A DNA stretch of 64,000 nt from Curvibacter gracilis ATCC BAA-807 (lineage in GTDB: Bacteria > Pseudomonadota > Gammaproteobacteria > Burkholderiales > Burkholderiaceae_C), in the NCBI RefSeq assembly GCF_000518645.1, contig NZ_JADZ01000027.1, positions 25,226 through 89,225 on the forward strand. Direction: 5' to 3'. The notes below the pieces were generated by a model. That model was not told the origin of the DNA, ran no database searches, and was given only the letters and a program-made list of their open reading frames with translations. A program made the translations under genes and the position numbers. Below are positions 24,804 through 33,756 of the stretch, piece after piece; the first letter of the stretch is position 1; each line of letters opens with the position of its first letter.

Positions 24804-26228
24804 TCAGCCCTTGAACAAGGGGCCGACCAGCCTGGCGGCCGCCTGCAGGCTGTCCGGCGCATAACCGGCATAGCCGAACAGCCAACCCCGGCGCGGCGAC
24901 GCCACCGCGTAGCGCGACAGCGGCGTCAGCACCACGCCCAGCGCGGCAGCGCGCCGGCTCAAGCCCTCGTCATCGGTGCCGGCGGGCTGCTCCAGGCACA
25001 GGTGCATGCCGCGGTCACTGGCTTGCAGTTGCAAGGCCCCCTCGCTGGCCTCGGCCAGCGCCTCGATCATCACCCGCTGCCGGGCCTGATACAGCTCACG
25101 CATGCGCCGCAGGTGGCGCAGCAGGTGCCCCTGGGCAATGAAGCTGGCCAGCACCGCCTGGTTGTCGCCCGGGGCATGGCGGTCGCTCAGCGCCCTGGCC
25201 ATCGCAAAGGACGGTACCCAGGCGGGCGGCAGCAGGATGAAGCCCAGCCTCAGGCCCGGGTGCAGGGTCTTGGAAAAAGTGCCCACATACAGCACCCGCT
25301 CCGACTGCGGCAGGCTGCACAAGGCGGGCAGGCGGTGGGGGCCGTACTGGAATTCACCGTCGTAGTCGTCCTCGATCACCCAGGCTTGCTGGCGGTGCGA
25401 CCAGTCCAGCAAGGCCTGGCGGCGTGCCAGGCTCATGCGCACCCCGGTCGGGAACTGGTGCGTGGGCGTGACCACGGCCAATCGCGCCCGCGGCCATTGC
25501 TGTTCGGCCTCGGCAATGCACAGGCCCTCCTCGTCCAGCGGCACCGGCCGCGCCTGCACCCCATGGCCCAGCAGGCTGGCGCGGATACCGGGGTAGCCCG
25601 GGTCTTCGACCAGCACCTCGTCGCCCACATCCAGCAGCAGGCGGCCCACCAGGTCCAGGGCCTGTTGCGAGCCCGCGCACACCAGCACCCGGCTGGCGTC
25701 GCAGCGGATGCCGCGCGAAGCCCACAGCCAGTGCGCAATCGCTTCGCGCAGCGCCGGGTCACCGGCCGGGTCCAGGTACTGGGCGCCCGCCTGCCGCTGC
25801 AGCGGCGTGCGCTGCCGGCCCAGGCGGTCCCAGGTGCCATAGGGAAAGCTGGTCACATCGGGCGCCCCGATGCGAAACGGCGTGGCCGCCTGGGTGGGGG
25901 GGCTCCAGCGCCGCACCGTCTCGGCGATCAACTGCCCTCGCCGCGACAGGCCCAGGGGCAAGGCGCTCAAGGCCCCCGCCGCGGTGGCCGGGGCCAGCTT
26001 GCTGCTGACGTAGCTGCCGTCCCCCACCCGGGCCATCACATAGCCCTCGGCCTGCAGGCGCTCCATGGCCCACAACAAGGTGTTGCGCGACACCCCCAGG
26101 GTGCGTGCATGGTCCCGTGTGGCCGGCAGCCGGCTGCCCGCGGCCAGGGTGCCCTGCTCGATGGCCAGGCGCAACTGCTCGTACACCTGCTGCCGTCGGG
26201 TGAGCCCCCGATGGGTCCCCTGCTTCAT
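24804..26228 (-). CDS. MocR/PdxR-type GntR regulator with aminotransferase domain
   Basis: A 474-residue transcription factor. Residues about 1-75 are a GntR winged helix (QVYEQLRLAIEQGTLAAGSRLPATR); residues about 110-470 are a fold-type I aminotransferase-like domain with the PLP lysine in VGTFSKTLHPGLRLG and the aspartate in VIEDDYDGEF. MocR proteins sense PLP or amino-acid adducts and control nearby genes. The divergent OsmC-GNAT pair starts 81 bases away and is the best candidate target. The ATG at 26228 begins the HTH; a longer frame upstream overlaps osmC antisense. Confidence 0.93.
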   Translation of the reverse strand: MKQGTHRGLTRRQQVYEQLRLAIEQGTLAAGSRLPATRDHARTLGVSRNTLLWAMERLQAEGYVMARVGDGSYVSSKLAPATAAGALSALPLGLSRRGQLIAETVRRWSPPTQAATPFRIGAPDVTSFPYGTWDRLGRQRTPLQRQAGAQYLDPAGDPALREAIAHWLWASRGIRCDASRVLVCAGSQQALDLVGRLLLDVGDEVLVEDPGYPGIRASLLGHGVQARPVPLDEEGLCIAEAEQQWPRARLAVVTPTHQFPTGVRMSLARRQALLDWSHRQQAWVIEDDYDGEFQYGPHRLPALCSLPQSERVLYVGTFSKTLHPGLRLGFILLPPAWVPSFAMARALSDRHAPGDNQAVLASFIAQGHLLRHLRRMRELYQARQRVMIEALAEASEGALQLQASDRGMHLCLEQPAGTDDEGLSRRAAALGVVLTPLSRYAVASPRRGWLFGYAGYAPDSLQAAARLVGPLFKG

Positions 26229-26309
26229 GGGCAATTGGCTCCTTGAATAGCAATTTTTCAAAATAGACTGAGGGATCATTCCACAAGCCAGAGCGAAACG
26301 GAAACCCCC

Positions 26310-26789
26310 ATGGCCCACTACACCGCCAGCCTGCGCTGGCAACTCGATGACGGCAACTTCAGCCAACGCCGCTACAGCCGGCGCCACCAGTGGCAGTTCG
26401 ATGGCGGCGTGAACGTGCCGGCCTCGTCCTCGCCCCATGTCGTGCCCCTGCCCTGGTCCGACCCGGCGGCGGTCGACCCCGAGGAGGCCTTTGTGGCGGC
26501 CTTGTCGAGCTGCCACATGCTGTGGTTTCTGGACCTGGCCGCCCGCGCAGGTTGGGCCATCGAGTCCTACGACGATGAGGCCAGCGGTGTGATGGCCGCC
26601 GATGCCCAGGGGCGCCAGGTGATGACCGAGGTGACCCTGCGGCCGGTGGTGCGGCTGGCAGCAGGCTGCGAGCGCGACCAGGCCGCGCTGATCGCCTTGC
26701 ACCACCAGGCCCACGAGGCCTGCTTTCTGGCCAATTCGGTGCACACCCGCATCCATTGCGAGCCCCGCTTCGCGTCGGAGGCTGCATGA
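26310..26789 (+). CDS. OsmC-family peroxiredoxin-like protein
   Basis: A 159-residue OsmC/Ohr-fold protein. Two cysteines lie in the expected places: the first in ALSSCHMLWFLDLAA near residue 69 and the second in HEACFLANSV near 134, the pair that reduces organic hydroperoxides. The N-terminus YTASLRWQLDDG is typical of the YhfA-like OsmC subgroup. It is divergent from the MocR regulator and overlaps the GNAT gene by four bases, so the two are co-translated. Confidence 0.9.
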   Translation: MAHYTASLRWQLDDGNFSQRRYSRRHQWQFDGGVNVPASSSPHVVPLPWSDPAAVDPEEAFVAALSSCHMLWFLDLAARAGWAIESYDDEASGVMAADAQGRQVMTEVTLRPVVRLAAGCERDQAALIALHHQAHEACFLANSVHTRIHCEPRFASEAA

Positions 26790-27232
26790 ACACCCTCGTC
26801 ATTGCGCCCTTGCAACCCGCAGACCTGAGCGACTGGCTGCCCCTGGCCCAGGCCTACAAGGCGTTCTACAACACCCCGACCAGCGAGGCCGAGTACCAAC
26901 AGGCCTGGGCGCTCCTGCTGGCCGGCCAGGGTTTGCACGGCCTGGGCGCGCGCGTGCAGGGGCAGCTGGTGGGCATCACCCACTACCTGTTCCACGGCAG
27001 CACCTGGGCCCCCCGGGTCTGCTACCTGCAGGATCTGTACGTGTCGGAAGCCCACCGCGGCAAGGGCACGGCGGCGGCGCTGATCGAGGCTGTGGCCCAG
27101 GCGGCGCGCGAGGGCGGTGCCCAGCGGCTGTACTGGCTCAGCCAGACGGACAACCTGCGGGCGCGCCGCCTGTATGACCGCGTGGCCGAGTACCGGGGCT
27201 TCATCCGCTACGACCACCCGATGCCTGGCTGA
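26786..27232 (+). CDS. GNAT-family N-acetyltransferase
   Basis: A 148-residue GNAT enzyme with the core beta strands and acetyl-CoA loop, visible as YLQDLYVSEAHRGKGTAAALI near residues 75-95, then WLSQTDNLRARRLYDRVAE near 122. The substrate amine is unknown. The ATG at 26786 overlaps the osmC stop codon (ATGA), indicating translational coupling. A longer in-frame start exists inside osmC but would only add a basic tail. Confidence 0.9.
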   Translation: MNTLVIAPLQPADLSDWLPLAQAYKAFYNTPTSEAEYQQAWALLLAGQGLHGLGARVQGQLVGITHYLFHGSTWAPRVCYLQDLYVSEAHRGKGTAAALIEAVAQAAREGGAQRLYWLSQTDNLRARRLYDRVAEYRGFIRYDHPMPG

Positions 27233-27268
27233 AGACAGGGGGCGGAAGACACCGGACTGACAAGACGT

Positions 27269-27850
27269 TCAGGCCGTCTGCACAGCACGGGTCAATTTGC
27301 TCAAGGCCTCCAGCACGCCTTGCACGGCCTGGCGGGTCTTGTCGTCGCTCAGGGCGCCTTCGGCCGTGAAGGCCTCACCCGCGCGGCCCAGGGCAAACTG
27401 CTGCGGCACGACCAGCGAGGCAAAGTTCATCTGCAGGAACTGGCGCACGTAGTTCAGGGCACGCAAGCCTCCCATCGGGCCGGGCGAGGCCGACAGCAGC
27501 GCCGTGGGCTTGTTGGCCGTGGCCGCCACGCCGGTGGGCAGGCGCGACAGCCAGTCGAAGGCATTGATGAACAGAGGCGTGGGAAAGCCGTTGTACTCGG
27601 GCGTGACCACCACCAGGGCATCGCTGTCGATCAGGGCCTGCTGCAAGGCCGTGGCCCCGGCGGGCACACCCGAGGCGGCCTCGGCGTCGCCGTCGTACAG
27701 GGGCAGGTCCAGGGCGCGCAAATCCAGTTCGTGGGGCACAAAGCCGGCCTGGGTGGCGCCCAGCGCCACGGCATGGGCCAGACGGCGGTTCAGCGAACCC
27801 TGGCGGGCGCTGCCGGAAATGATCAGAAGACGCGGAGAATGAGTGGACAT
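27269..27850 (-). CDS. NAD(P)H-dependent FMN reductase
   Basis: A 193-residue flavodoxin-like reductase of the ChrR/YieF/SsuE group. FMN phosphate binding is by GSARQGSLNRRLAHA near residue 12 and the flavin ring loop TPEYNGFPTPLFINAFDW near 80; SASPGPMGGLRA near 117 completes the site. Family members reduce quinones, chromate or azo dyes; the physiological substrate is not clear. The ATG at 27850 gives the standard N-terminus. It converges with the GNAT gene and is divergent from the EVE gene. Confidence 0.9.
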   Translation of the reverse strand: MSTHSPRLLIISGSARQGSLNRRLAHAVALGATQAGFVPHELDLRALDLPLYDGDAEAASGVPAGATALQQALIDSDALVVVTPEYNGFPTPLFINAFDWLSRLPTGVAATANKPTALLSASPGPMGGLRALNYVRQFLQMNFASLVVPQQFALGRAGEAFTAEGALSDDKTRQAVQGVLEALSKLTRAVQTA

Positions 27851-28000
27851 GGACAGGGCTCCAAGGCGGTGATTGGCGACAATGCCAGACGGTGCACAGC
27901 ACGTGTTCACACACTGAATGCACACGGGGCTGCGCCATTGTGCCGCCCCCGCCAACATCCGTCTGTCAGACAAACCACATCGTTGATCACAATACCGCCC

Positions 28001-28480
28001 ATGAGCCCTGCCCGCCGCTATTGGTTGATGAAATCCGAGCCTGAAGAGTGCTCGATCGACGACGCCCTGGCCGCCCCCGAGACCACCGTGCCCTGGACCG
28101 GCGTTCGCAACTACCAGGCACGCAACTTCATGCGCGACCAGATGCAAGTGGGCGATGGCGTGCTGTTCTATCACTCGAGTTGCGCCGAACCCGGCATTGC
28201 CGGCCTGGCCCGCGTGGCCTCGGGCACCCGGCCCGACCCCACGCAGTTCGATGCGGCCTCGCCCTACTTCGACCCGAAATCACCGCCTGCGGCGCCGCGC
28301 TGGCTGCTGCTGGATGTGCAGGCCCTGCGCAAGACCCGCGTGATCAGCCTGGCCGAACTGCGGGCCCAGCCCGAGCTGGCTGACATGACGGTGCTGCAGC
28401 GCGGCAACCGCCTGTCCATCACCGAAGTCACGCCGGCGCAATGGCATTTCATCGAAAGCCGCCTGCTGTCAGGCGCCTGA
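28001..28480 (+). CDS. EVE-domain protein
   Basis: A 159-residue EVE (PUA-like) domain protein. It begins RYWLMKSEPEECSIDDAL, the standard EVE start, and has TGVRNYQARNFMRDQMQVGDGVLFYHSS, the aromatic-cage region that binds modified bases in RNA or DNA. Bacterial members are often housekeeping and co-occur with 5-formyltetrahydrofolate cyclo-ligase in some genomes, which is not seen here. The ATG at 28001 is chosen for this N-terminus. It ends 12 bases inside the convergent LysR-type gene. Confidence 0.92.
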   Translation: MSPARRYWLMKSEPEECSIDDALAAPETTVPWTGVRNYQARNFMRDQMQVGDGVLFYHSSCAEPGIAGLARVASGTRPDPTQFDAASPYFDPKSPPAAPRWLLLDVQALRKTRVISLAELRAQPELADMTVLQRGNRLSITEVTPAQWHFIESRLLSGA

Positions 28481-29380
28481 GTCCTGCGCCCCCAGCGCGA
28501 AACGCTGAAACAGCTCGATGACCTTCAAGGCCATCGGCGACGGCGTTCGATGGCGCAGGCGCACGATGCCCATCTCGGCATGCACCACGGGCAACTCAGG
28601 CAAGTGCAAGGCGCGCAGCAGGCCTTGCTGCACCAAATCGGCCACCGCCAGTTCGGTGGTGGCGATCACGGTATCCGTGCTCAGACCGATCTGGTGCAGC
28701 AGCCGGGGGTCATCGCACTCCAGCGCAGGCTGGGCCAGCGCGTCTTCAGACCCCAGGCGGCCCAACACAGCCTTGAGCGCCGCCGGCAGGCGGGTGGTGC
28801 CCACGCCATAGGGCCAGACCTCGGCCAGGCGATGCTCACCCGGGCCCAGCGGGTGGTCGGCACGCACGTAGAAGCGCCCGGCCTGCCGCATCAAGGGTTC
28901 GACCTGCAAGGCGGCGTCCTGCGGCAGGTCGCGCACCTCGGCCACAAAAAACTCGATTTCCTCCAGCTGTAGGCGCTCCAGCAACAAGGCCCAGTTGCTG
29001 ATCTCCAGCCGCATCCGGATCTGAGGGTAAGCCTGGCGAACTTCGGCCACCACCTTCGGGCCCAGGGTCACATTGGGCATGGGGCCCATGCCGAAGGCCA
29101 CGTCGCCGAGCTGATGGTCGAGGTAAAGCGCCAGATCCCGCTCCAGGCAGCGCGCCTCAAACAACAAACGGCGTGCGCGCTCCACCAGAAAAGCGCCGGC
29201 CGGGGTAGGCCGCACATCACCAGGTTGGCGCTCGAACAGCCGCAGGCCCAGCTGGGCTTCGATGGCCTGGATGCTGCGGCTGAAGGCCGGCTGGCTCAGG
29301 TGCACGCGCTCCGCCGCACGCGCGAAATGACGCTCTTCGGCCAGGGTCAGCACATGGCGGTATTGGTTCAGGTTGATCAT
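28469..29380 (-). CDS. LysR-family transcriptional regulator
   Basis: A 303-residue LysR regulator: N-terminal winged helix (residues 1-60, with FARAAERVHLSQPAFSRSIQAIEAQLG as the recognition region) and a periplasmic-binding-like effector domain from about 88. The effector is unknown. It is divergent from the fatty-acid hydroxylase/sterol-desaturase-like gene across 80 bases, the usual arrangement for a regulator and its target. The ATG at 29380 starts the canonical MINLNQYRHVLTLAEE. Overlap with the EVE gene is 12 bases at the 3' ends. Confidence 0.92.
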   Translation of the reverse strand: MINLNQYRHVLTLAEERHFARAAERVHLSQPAFSRSIQAIEAQLGLRLFERQPGDVRPTPAGAFLVERARRLLFEARCLERDLALYLDHQLGDVAFGMGPMPNVTLGPKVVAEVRQAYPQIRMRLEISNWALLLERLQLEEIEFFVAEVRDLPQDAALQVEPLMRQAGRFYVRADHPLGPGEHRLAEVWPYGVGTTRLPAALKAVLGRLGSEDALAQPALECDDPRLLHQIGLSTDTVIATTELAVADLVQQGLLRALHLPELPVVHAEMGIVRLRHRTPSPMALKVIELFQRFALGAQDSGA

Positions 29381-29422
29381 AGGCAATGCACCAGTCACAT
29401 CAGGACCATGCGGACAATGCAA

Positions 29423-29451
29423 TAGACACATTAAAACACCGGGCTTACATT
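29423..29451 (+). promoter_or_regulatory. Candidate promoter of the hydroxylase/desaturase gene
   Basis: TAGACA (29423-29428), a 17-base spacer and TACATT (29446-29451) match consensus at five and four of six positions. The start of transcription would be near 29458, only a few bases before the ATG at 29461. That geometry favours the GTG start at 29479, which has GGAG upstream, or a nearly leaderless message. Confidence 0.35.
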
Positions 29452-29460
29452 CGCAAAAAA

Positions 29461-30363
29461 ATGAATGGAGACCTGCCTGTGACCGCCAACCAATTTCAGA
29501 ACACGCTGATCCTGTGCTTCATGAGCGGCTTCGCGCTGATGGAGTTCGTCACCCGACGCTACCAGCGCACCGTGACCGCCAACGCCAACGACACCAAGCT
29601 GGAACTGCTGATGTTCCTGAGCCTGGTGGCCATTACCCAGCCCTTGGCCCTGCTGGCCACGGCCCAACTCGGTGCCTGGCTGGCCCCCACCTGGCACAAC
29701 CGCCTGGCCGACCTGCCTGCATGGGCCATGGTGGGCCTGCTGCTGGTGGGTGATGACATGACGCAGTACTGGTGGCACCGGCTGTCGCACTCGCCCCTGA
29801 TGTGGCCCCTGCACCGGGCCCACCACTCGGCCAGCTACATGAGCATCCGCGTCACCTACCGCAACAACTTCTTCTACTATCTGATGATGCCGGGCCTGTG
29901 GATCGGGGGCGCCTTGCTGTACCTGGGCGTGGGCGGCATGGTGTATGCCGTCTACATGGTCGTGAAGCTGCTGGTCATCCTGGGCGCCCACTGCGCCTGG
30001 CGCTGGGACGAGCCGCTGTACCGCATCCGCGCGCTGCACCCGCTGGTGTGGGTGCTGGAGCGCACCATCTCCACCCCGGCCACGCACTGGGCCCACCACG
30101 CCATCACCAACGAAGACGGCATCGGCCACTACAAGGGCAATTTCGGCAACCTGCTGTTCTTCTGGGACGTGCTGTTCGGCTCGGCCCACATCACCCGACG
30201 CTACCCCGCCCAGGTGGGCCTGATCGATGACCGGCTGTTTGGCGAAGAGAAATGGCAGCACCAGATGTTCTACCCGCTGCTGCAAAGCCAGCGGGCGCAC
30301 AGCGCGCTGAGGCTGGGTGGCAAGGCTTATGAGGCGCCTCCAGAGCCCCACAAGGCGCACTGA
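29461..30363 (+). CDS. Sterol desaturase / fatty-acid hydroxylase-family membrane protein
   Basis: A 300-residue integral membrane di-iron enzyme. The histidine clusters are complete: HRLSH near residue 106, HRAHH near 120, and HWAHH followed by GHYKGNFGN near 210-222. Helices flank them on both sides. The family inserts hydroxyls or double bonds into lipids; the substrate may be a fatty acid or hopanoid and is not determined. The start is uncertain: ATG 29461 has no Shine-Dalgarno, while GTG 29479 has GGAG eight bases upstream and would begin MTANQFQN. It is divergent from a LysR gene that probably controls it. Confidence 0.9.
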   Translation: MNGDLPVTANQFQNTLILCFMSGFALMEFVTRRYQRTVTANANDTKLELLMFLSLVAITQPLALLATAQLGAWLAPTWHNRLADLPAWAMVGLLLVGDDMTQYWWHRLSHSPLMWPLHRAHHSASYMSIRVTYRNNFFYYLMMPGLWIGGALLYLGVGGMVYAVYMVVKLLVILGAHCAWRWDEPLYRIRALHPLVWVLERTISTPATHWAHHAITNEDGIGHYKGNFGNLLFFWDVLFGSAHITRRYPAQVGLIDDRLFGEEKWQHQMFYPLLQSQRAHSALRLGGKAYEAPPEPHKAH

Positions 30364-30428
30364 CCCAACGCAGATGCGCCCGGCCACGCAGCGCCTACGC
30401 ATTGAATCGAGAGCAGACCTTGCCGAAC

Positions 30429-30722
30429 TCAGGCGCCGATTTCCAGCGATCGCTCCAACTTGATCACAGCCCGGCAGCCCAAGGCTTTCGCGTAGCGTTG
30501 CACTGTTTGCATCGAAGGCTGGCGCCCGCCACTCTCCAACCTGGCAACCGTGCTTTGGCTTGTTCCCATCCGCTTGGCCACCTCGGCCTGGGTCAGGCCT
30601 GCACGATGCCGGGCGGCGATGAGTTCCCGCGCCACTTCGAACTCATCCGCCAGCGCGTCGTACTCGGCTTGAGCGTCCGCGTCAGAGAGCAAGCTGGGTT
30701 TGAATTCTTTCAAGCTTTTCAT
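30429..30722 (-). CDS. higA: HigA-type XRE-family antitoxin
   Basis: A 97-residue antitoxin with an XRE-type helix-turn-helix at about residues 38-90: GLTQAEVAKRMGTSQSTVARLESGGRQ. An N-terminal acidic helix (DADAQAEYDALADEF) would contact the toxin. The start overlaps the stop of the upstream RelE-like toxin gene by four bases, giving the toxin-first order of HigBA modules. It would repress its own operon. This locus looks less GC-biased than its neighbours. Confidence 0.9.
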   Translation of the reverse strand: MKSLKEFKPSLLSDADAQAEYDALADEFEVARELIAARHRAGLTQAEVAKRMGTSQSTVARLESGGRQPSMQTVQRYAKALGCRAVIKLERSLEIGA

Positions 30723-31042
30723 ATCGACGCCTCCAATCGGCCCAAAGCCATCTCAATCGCTTTGCGCGGTGTGGCCTGAGTCTTCTTCACAAACACATGC
30801 AGCACGATCAGTCTTTGCCCACTGATCGCGGCATAGACGGCCCGAACAATGCCATCGCGCCCACGCAACCGCATTTCCCACAGTTTGTTTCCCAGTGACC
30901 GCACGTGCGGCAAGCCGACTTGCTGGGGCCCCAGGTCCTCCAGCAACTCGGCAATCCGCAGGAAGCGGGCCTTCATGTCCGCGGGTAAGGCTCCCAATTC
31001 GGGCTCTGCCTGCGGATGAATAACAACGGTCCAAGTACTCAA
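30719..31042 (-). CDS. higB: HigB/RelE-type (phage Gp49-like) toxin
   Basis: A 107-residue RelE-superfamily mRNA interferase of the Gp49-like group. Typical segments are WTVVIHPQAEPELGALPADM at the start, LWEMRLRGRDGIVRAVY near residue 60 and the basic VLHVFVKKTQATPRKAIEMA near 83. I chose the TTG at 31042 because AAGGAT lies six bases upstream and it gives the family N-terminus; a GTG 42 bases earlier adds a low-complexity extension. It is followed by the HTH antitoxin with an ATGA overlap. AT-rich sequence with an imperfect inverted repeat (TATCC-N4-GGGTA) precedes it. Confidence 0.88.
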   Translation of the reverse strand: MSTWTVVIHPQAEPELGALPADMKARFLRIAELLEDLGPQQVGLPHVRSLGNKLWEMRLRGRDGIVRAVYAAISGQRLIVLHVFVKKTQATPRKAIEMALGRLEASI

Positions 31043-31117
31043 ATTATATCCTTTTGGGTATTTTTTTGAGGTTGCGGTCAACACCTGTGCCAGAAGGCTT
31101 GCGTCAGAACCCCAATG

Positions 31118-31154
31118 AAAAAAGCCTCATGGGACGAAACGTCGCATGAGGCTT
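31118..31154 (-). terminator. Rho-independent terminator of the pyruvate dehydrogenase operon
   Basis: Arms AAGCCTCATG (31122-31131) and CATGAGGCTT (31145-31154) pair perfectly, and the loop contains a second short stem GACG-AAA-CGTC. On the minus strand the hairpin is followed by six T residues (31123-31118). It lies 113 bases beyond the lpdA stop, so it closes the aceE-aceF-lpdA transcript. Confidence 0.88.
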
Positions 31155-31266
31155 AGGAGGCATTTTCAGACGCGGGGCTGCGCGGCGGCCGGAGCCCAGG
31201 CCGCATCCCGCCCTGACGGTCAGGGTGGAAGGGCGAAGCGGGGCGGGGCCAGAAGGCCCCTGTCCC

Positions 31267-33084
31267 TTACTTGCGTGCCGGCGGCAGGTCGGTGCAGCTG
31301 CCGTGGGCGGCTTCGGCGCACAGGCCGATGCTTTCGCCCAGCGTGGGGTGCGGGTGGATGGTCTTGCCGATGTCGATCTCGTCGGCACCCATCTCGATGG
31401 CCAGGGCCACCTCACCGATCATGTCGCCCGCGTGCGTGCCCACGATGCCGCCACCCAGGATGCGGTGGGTTTCAGCGTCGAACAGCAGCTTGGTGAAGCC
31501 TTCGTCGCGGCCGTTGGCAATGGCGCGGCCCGAGGCGCTCCAGGGGAACAGGCCCTTCTTGACCTTGATGCCCTGGGCCTTGGCCTGGTCTTCGGTCAGG
31601 CCCACCCAGGCCACTTCGGGGTCGGTGTAGGCCACGCTGGGGATCACACGGGCATTGAAGGCGGCGCTGGCCAGTTCCTTGTCGCCCTTGAGTTCGCCGG
31701 CAATCACCTCGGCCGCCACGTGCGCCTCATGCACCGCCTTGTGCGCCAGCATGGGCTGACCCACGATGTCGCCGATGGCGAAGATGTGCGGCACGTTGGT
31801 TCGCATCTGGATGTCGACGTTGATGAAGCCGCGGTCGGTCACGGCCACGCCGGCCTTGTCGGCGCTGATCTTCTTGCCGTTGGGCGTGCGGCCCACGGCC
31901 TGCAGGACCAGGTCGTAGGTCTGCGGTGCCGGGGCGGTGCCACCCTCTTCGGCTGCGGCAAACGTCACCTCGATGCCTTCGGGCGTGGCCTTGGCCGACA
32001 CCGTCTTGGTCTTGAGCATGATGTTGTCGAAGCGATGGGCGTTCATCTTCTGCCAGACCTTGACCAGGTCGCGGTCGGCGCCCTGCATCAGGCCATCCAT
32101 CATCTCGACCACGTCCAGGCGCGCGCCCAGGGTGCTGTACACCGTGCCCATTTCCAGGCCGATGATGCCGCCGCCCAGGATCAGCATGCGCTTGGGCACT
32201 TCCTTCAAGGCCAGGGCCCCGGTGCTGTCGACCACGCGCGGGTCATCCGGCATGAAGGGCAGGCGCACGGCTTGCGAGCCCGCTGCGATGATGGCGCGCT
32301 GGAAGCCGATGGTCTGGCTCTTGCCGGTGCGCACCTGGGCTTCGCCGCTGGTTTCTTCCACCTGCAGCTGGTGGCTGCTGATGAAGTTGCCGTAGCCGCG
32401 CACCACGGTCACCTTGCGCATCTTGGCCATGGCGGCCAGGCCACCGGTCAGCTTGCCGATGACCTTTTCCTTGTGGCCGCGCAGCTTGTCGATGTTGACC
32501 GTGGGGGCGCCGAAATCGACACCCAGATCGGCCATGTGGCTGACCTCGTCCATCACGGCGGCCACGTGCAGCAGCGCCTTGGAGGGGATGCAGCCCACGT
32601 TCAGGCACACACCGCCCAGGGTGGCGTAGCGCTCGACCAGCACCACCTTGAGGCCCAGGTCGGCCGCGCGGAAGGCGGCCGAGTAGCCACCGGGGCCGCC
32701 ACCGATCACGACCACGTCGCAATCGATGTCGTTGCTGCCCGTGGGCGCTGTGGCCACCGGGGCCGGAGCGGCTGCCACCGGAGCGGTGGCAGGGGCTGCG
32801 GGGGCCGCTGCAGGAGCCGCAGGGGCGGCAGCGGCTGCGGCGGCACCGGCCACTTCGAGCGACAGGATCACCGAACCCTCGGCCACCTTGTCGCCGAGCT
32901 TGACCTTGAGTTCCTTCACCACGCCGGCATGCGACGAGGGGATCTCCATCGAGGCCTTGTCGGACTCGACGGTGATCAGCGATTGCTCGGCCTTGACCGT
33001 GTCGCCGGGCTTGACCAGCAGTTCGATGATGGCCACTTCGGAAAAGTCACCGATGTCGGGGACCTTGATGTCTATCAGGCTCAT
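31267..33084 (-). CDS. lpdA: Dihydrolipoyl dehydrogenase (E3) with N-terminal lipoyl domain
   Basis: A 605-residue E3 of the pyruvate dehydrogenase complex that reoxidises dihydrolipoamide with NAD. Residues 1-80 are a lipoyl domain with the modified lysine K43 in [10 protein letters not shown]; an Ala/Pro-rich linker follows to about residue 120. The flavoprotein part has [17 protein letters not shown], the redox disulfide [13 protein letters not shown], a second Rossmann motif [11 protein letters not shown] and C-terminal HPHPTLGES with the catalytic histidine. A lipoylated E3 is common in Burkholderiales. The ATG at 33084 overlaps the stop of the Ntn-hydrolase gene (ATGA). Confidence 0.96.
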   Translation of the reverse strand: MSLIDIKVPDIGDFSEVAIIELLVKPGDTVKAEQSLITVESDKASMEIPSSHAGVVKELKVKLGDKVAEGSVILSLEVAGAAAAAAAPAAPAAAPAAPATAPVAAAPAPVATAPTGSNDIDCDVVVIGGGPGGYSAAFRAADLGLKVVLVERYATLGGVCLNVGCIPSKALLHVAAVMDEVSHMADLGVDFGAPTVNIDKLRGHKEKVIGKLTGGLAAMAKMRKVTVVRGYGNFISSHQLQVEETSGEAQVRTGKSQTIGFQRAIIAAGSQAVRLPFMPDDPRVVDSTGALALKEVPKRMLILGGGIIGLEMGTVYSTLGARLDVVEMMDGLMQGADRDLVKVWQKMNAHRFDNIMLKTKTVSAKATPEGIEVTFAAAEEGGTAPAPQTYDLVLQAVGRTPNGKKISADKAGVAVTDRGFINVDIQMRTNVPHIFAIGDIVGQPMLAHKAVHEAHVAAEVIAGELKGDKELASAAFNARVIPSVAYTDPEVAWVGLTEDQAKAQGIKVKKGLFPWSASGRAIANGRDEGFTKLLFDAETHRILGGGIVGTHAGDMIGEVALAIEMGADEIDIGKTIHPHPTLGESIGLCAEAAHGSCTDLPPARK

Positions 33085-33671
33085 ACGGAACCTTTCAATT
33101 TGATCGTGAAGATGTTGATGGGCGCGGCCGAGTTGCGGTCGAATTCGCAACTGGCGGCCAGGCCGGCCTCGGCCACCTCGCGGGCCGTCTTGGCCCGCGC
33201 GTAGGTGGCGTGCATGGCGCCGAGGGCAAAGCTGCGTCCGGAGCCGATGCCCCAGAACTCCTTGAACTCGAACACCTCGCGGTAGCTGTACAAGCCATAG
33301 ATGCCGCTTGCGTTGGCAATCAGCACACTGAACTGGCTGGACTCGTAGGGGTCGTTGTCGTCTTCCTTGGTCTGCAGAAAGAAGGTCTCTTTCAGCAGCG
33401 GGTGCAGTCGCGTGAAGGTGTCGAACACCTCGTCGCGGCTGCCCAGACGCAACTGGTCCTTGGGCAAGGCATTCAGCGCCTTGCGCAGCACCGGGAAATG
33501 CGCCACGGTGCCGGCCATGCCGATGTAGCTGGGGCCGCCCATCGCATCGACCTTGAAGAGCTTTTCGTTCTCTTCAAAGCGTTGCGACAGCCGGGTATCG
33601 CCAAAGGTGACCAGGGTATCGGCCGCAATGGCCACCTGCCCACCCTTGCGCACAACGACCACGGTCGTCAT
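33081..33671 (-). CDS. HslV/proteasome-beta-like Ntn hydrolase
   Basis: A 196-residue protein whose N-terminus [18 protein letters not shown] closely resembles HslV. After Met removal the nucleophile would be T1; D17 (in AAD), a lysine in ENEKLF (about K36, equivalent to HslV K33) and the serine in [12 protein letters not shown] match the remaining active-site residues. The C-terminal [21 protein letters not shown] also parallels HslV. No HslU is nearby. It lies between aceF (85 bases away) and lpdA (four-base overlap), so it is made with the pyruvate dehydrogenase complex. Function is unknown; such proteins may be mis-annotated. Start ATG 33671 exposes the threonine. Confidence 0.82.
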   Translation of the reverse strand: MTTVVVVRKGGQVAIAADTLVTFGDTRLSQRFEENEKLFKVDAMGGPSYIGMAGTVAHFPVLRKALNALPKDQLRLGSRDEVFDTFTRLHPLLKETFFLQTKEDDNDPYESSQFSVLIANASGIYGLYSYREVFEFKEFWGIGSGRSFALGAMHATYARAKTAREVAEAGLAASCEFDRNSAAPINIFTIKLKGSV

Positions 33672-33756
33672 GCGCTGGCCCCCTGCCCCATCGGGCACAC
33701 GCCGGCCTGCCGGGCGCCGCCAGCCCACACCACAGCGTGCGTGGGGTGCCGTGCCA

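Noticed and set aside
31045..31050. TATAAT on the minus strand before higB
   Set aside because: There is no -35 at a suitable distance, and as a -10 it would place the start of transcription inside the toxin gene. It is more likely part of the translation start region.
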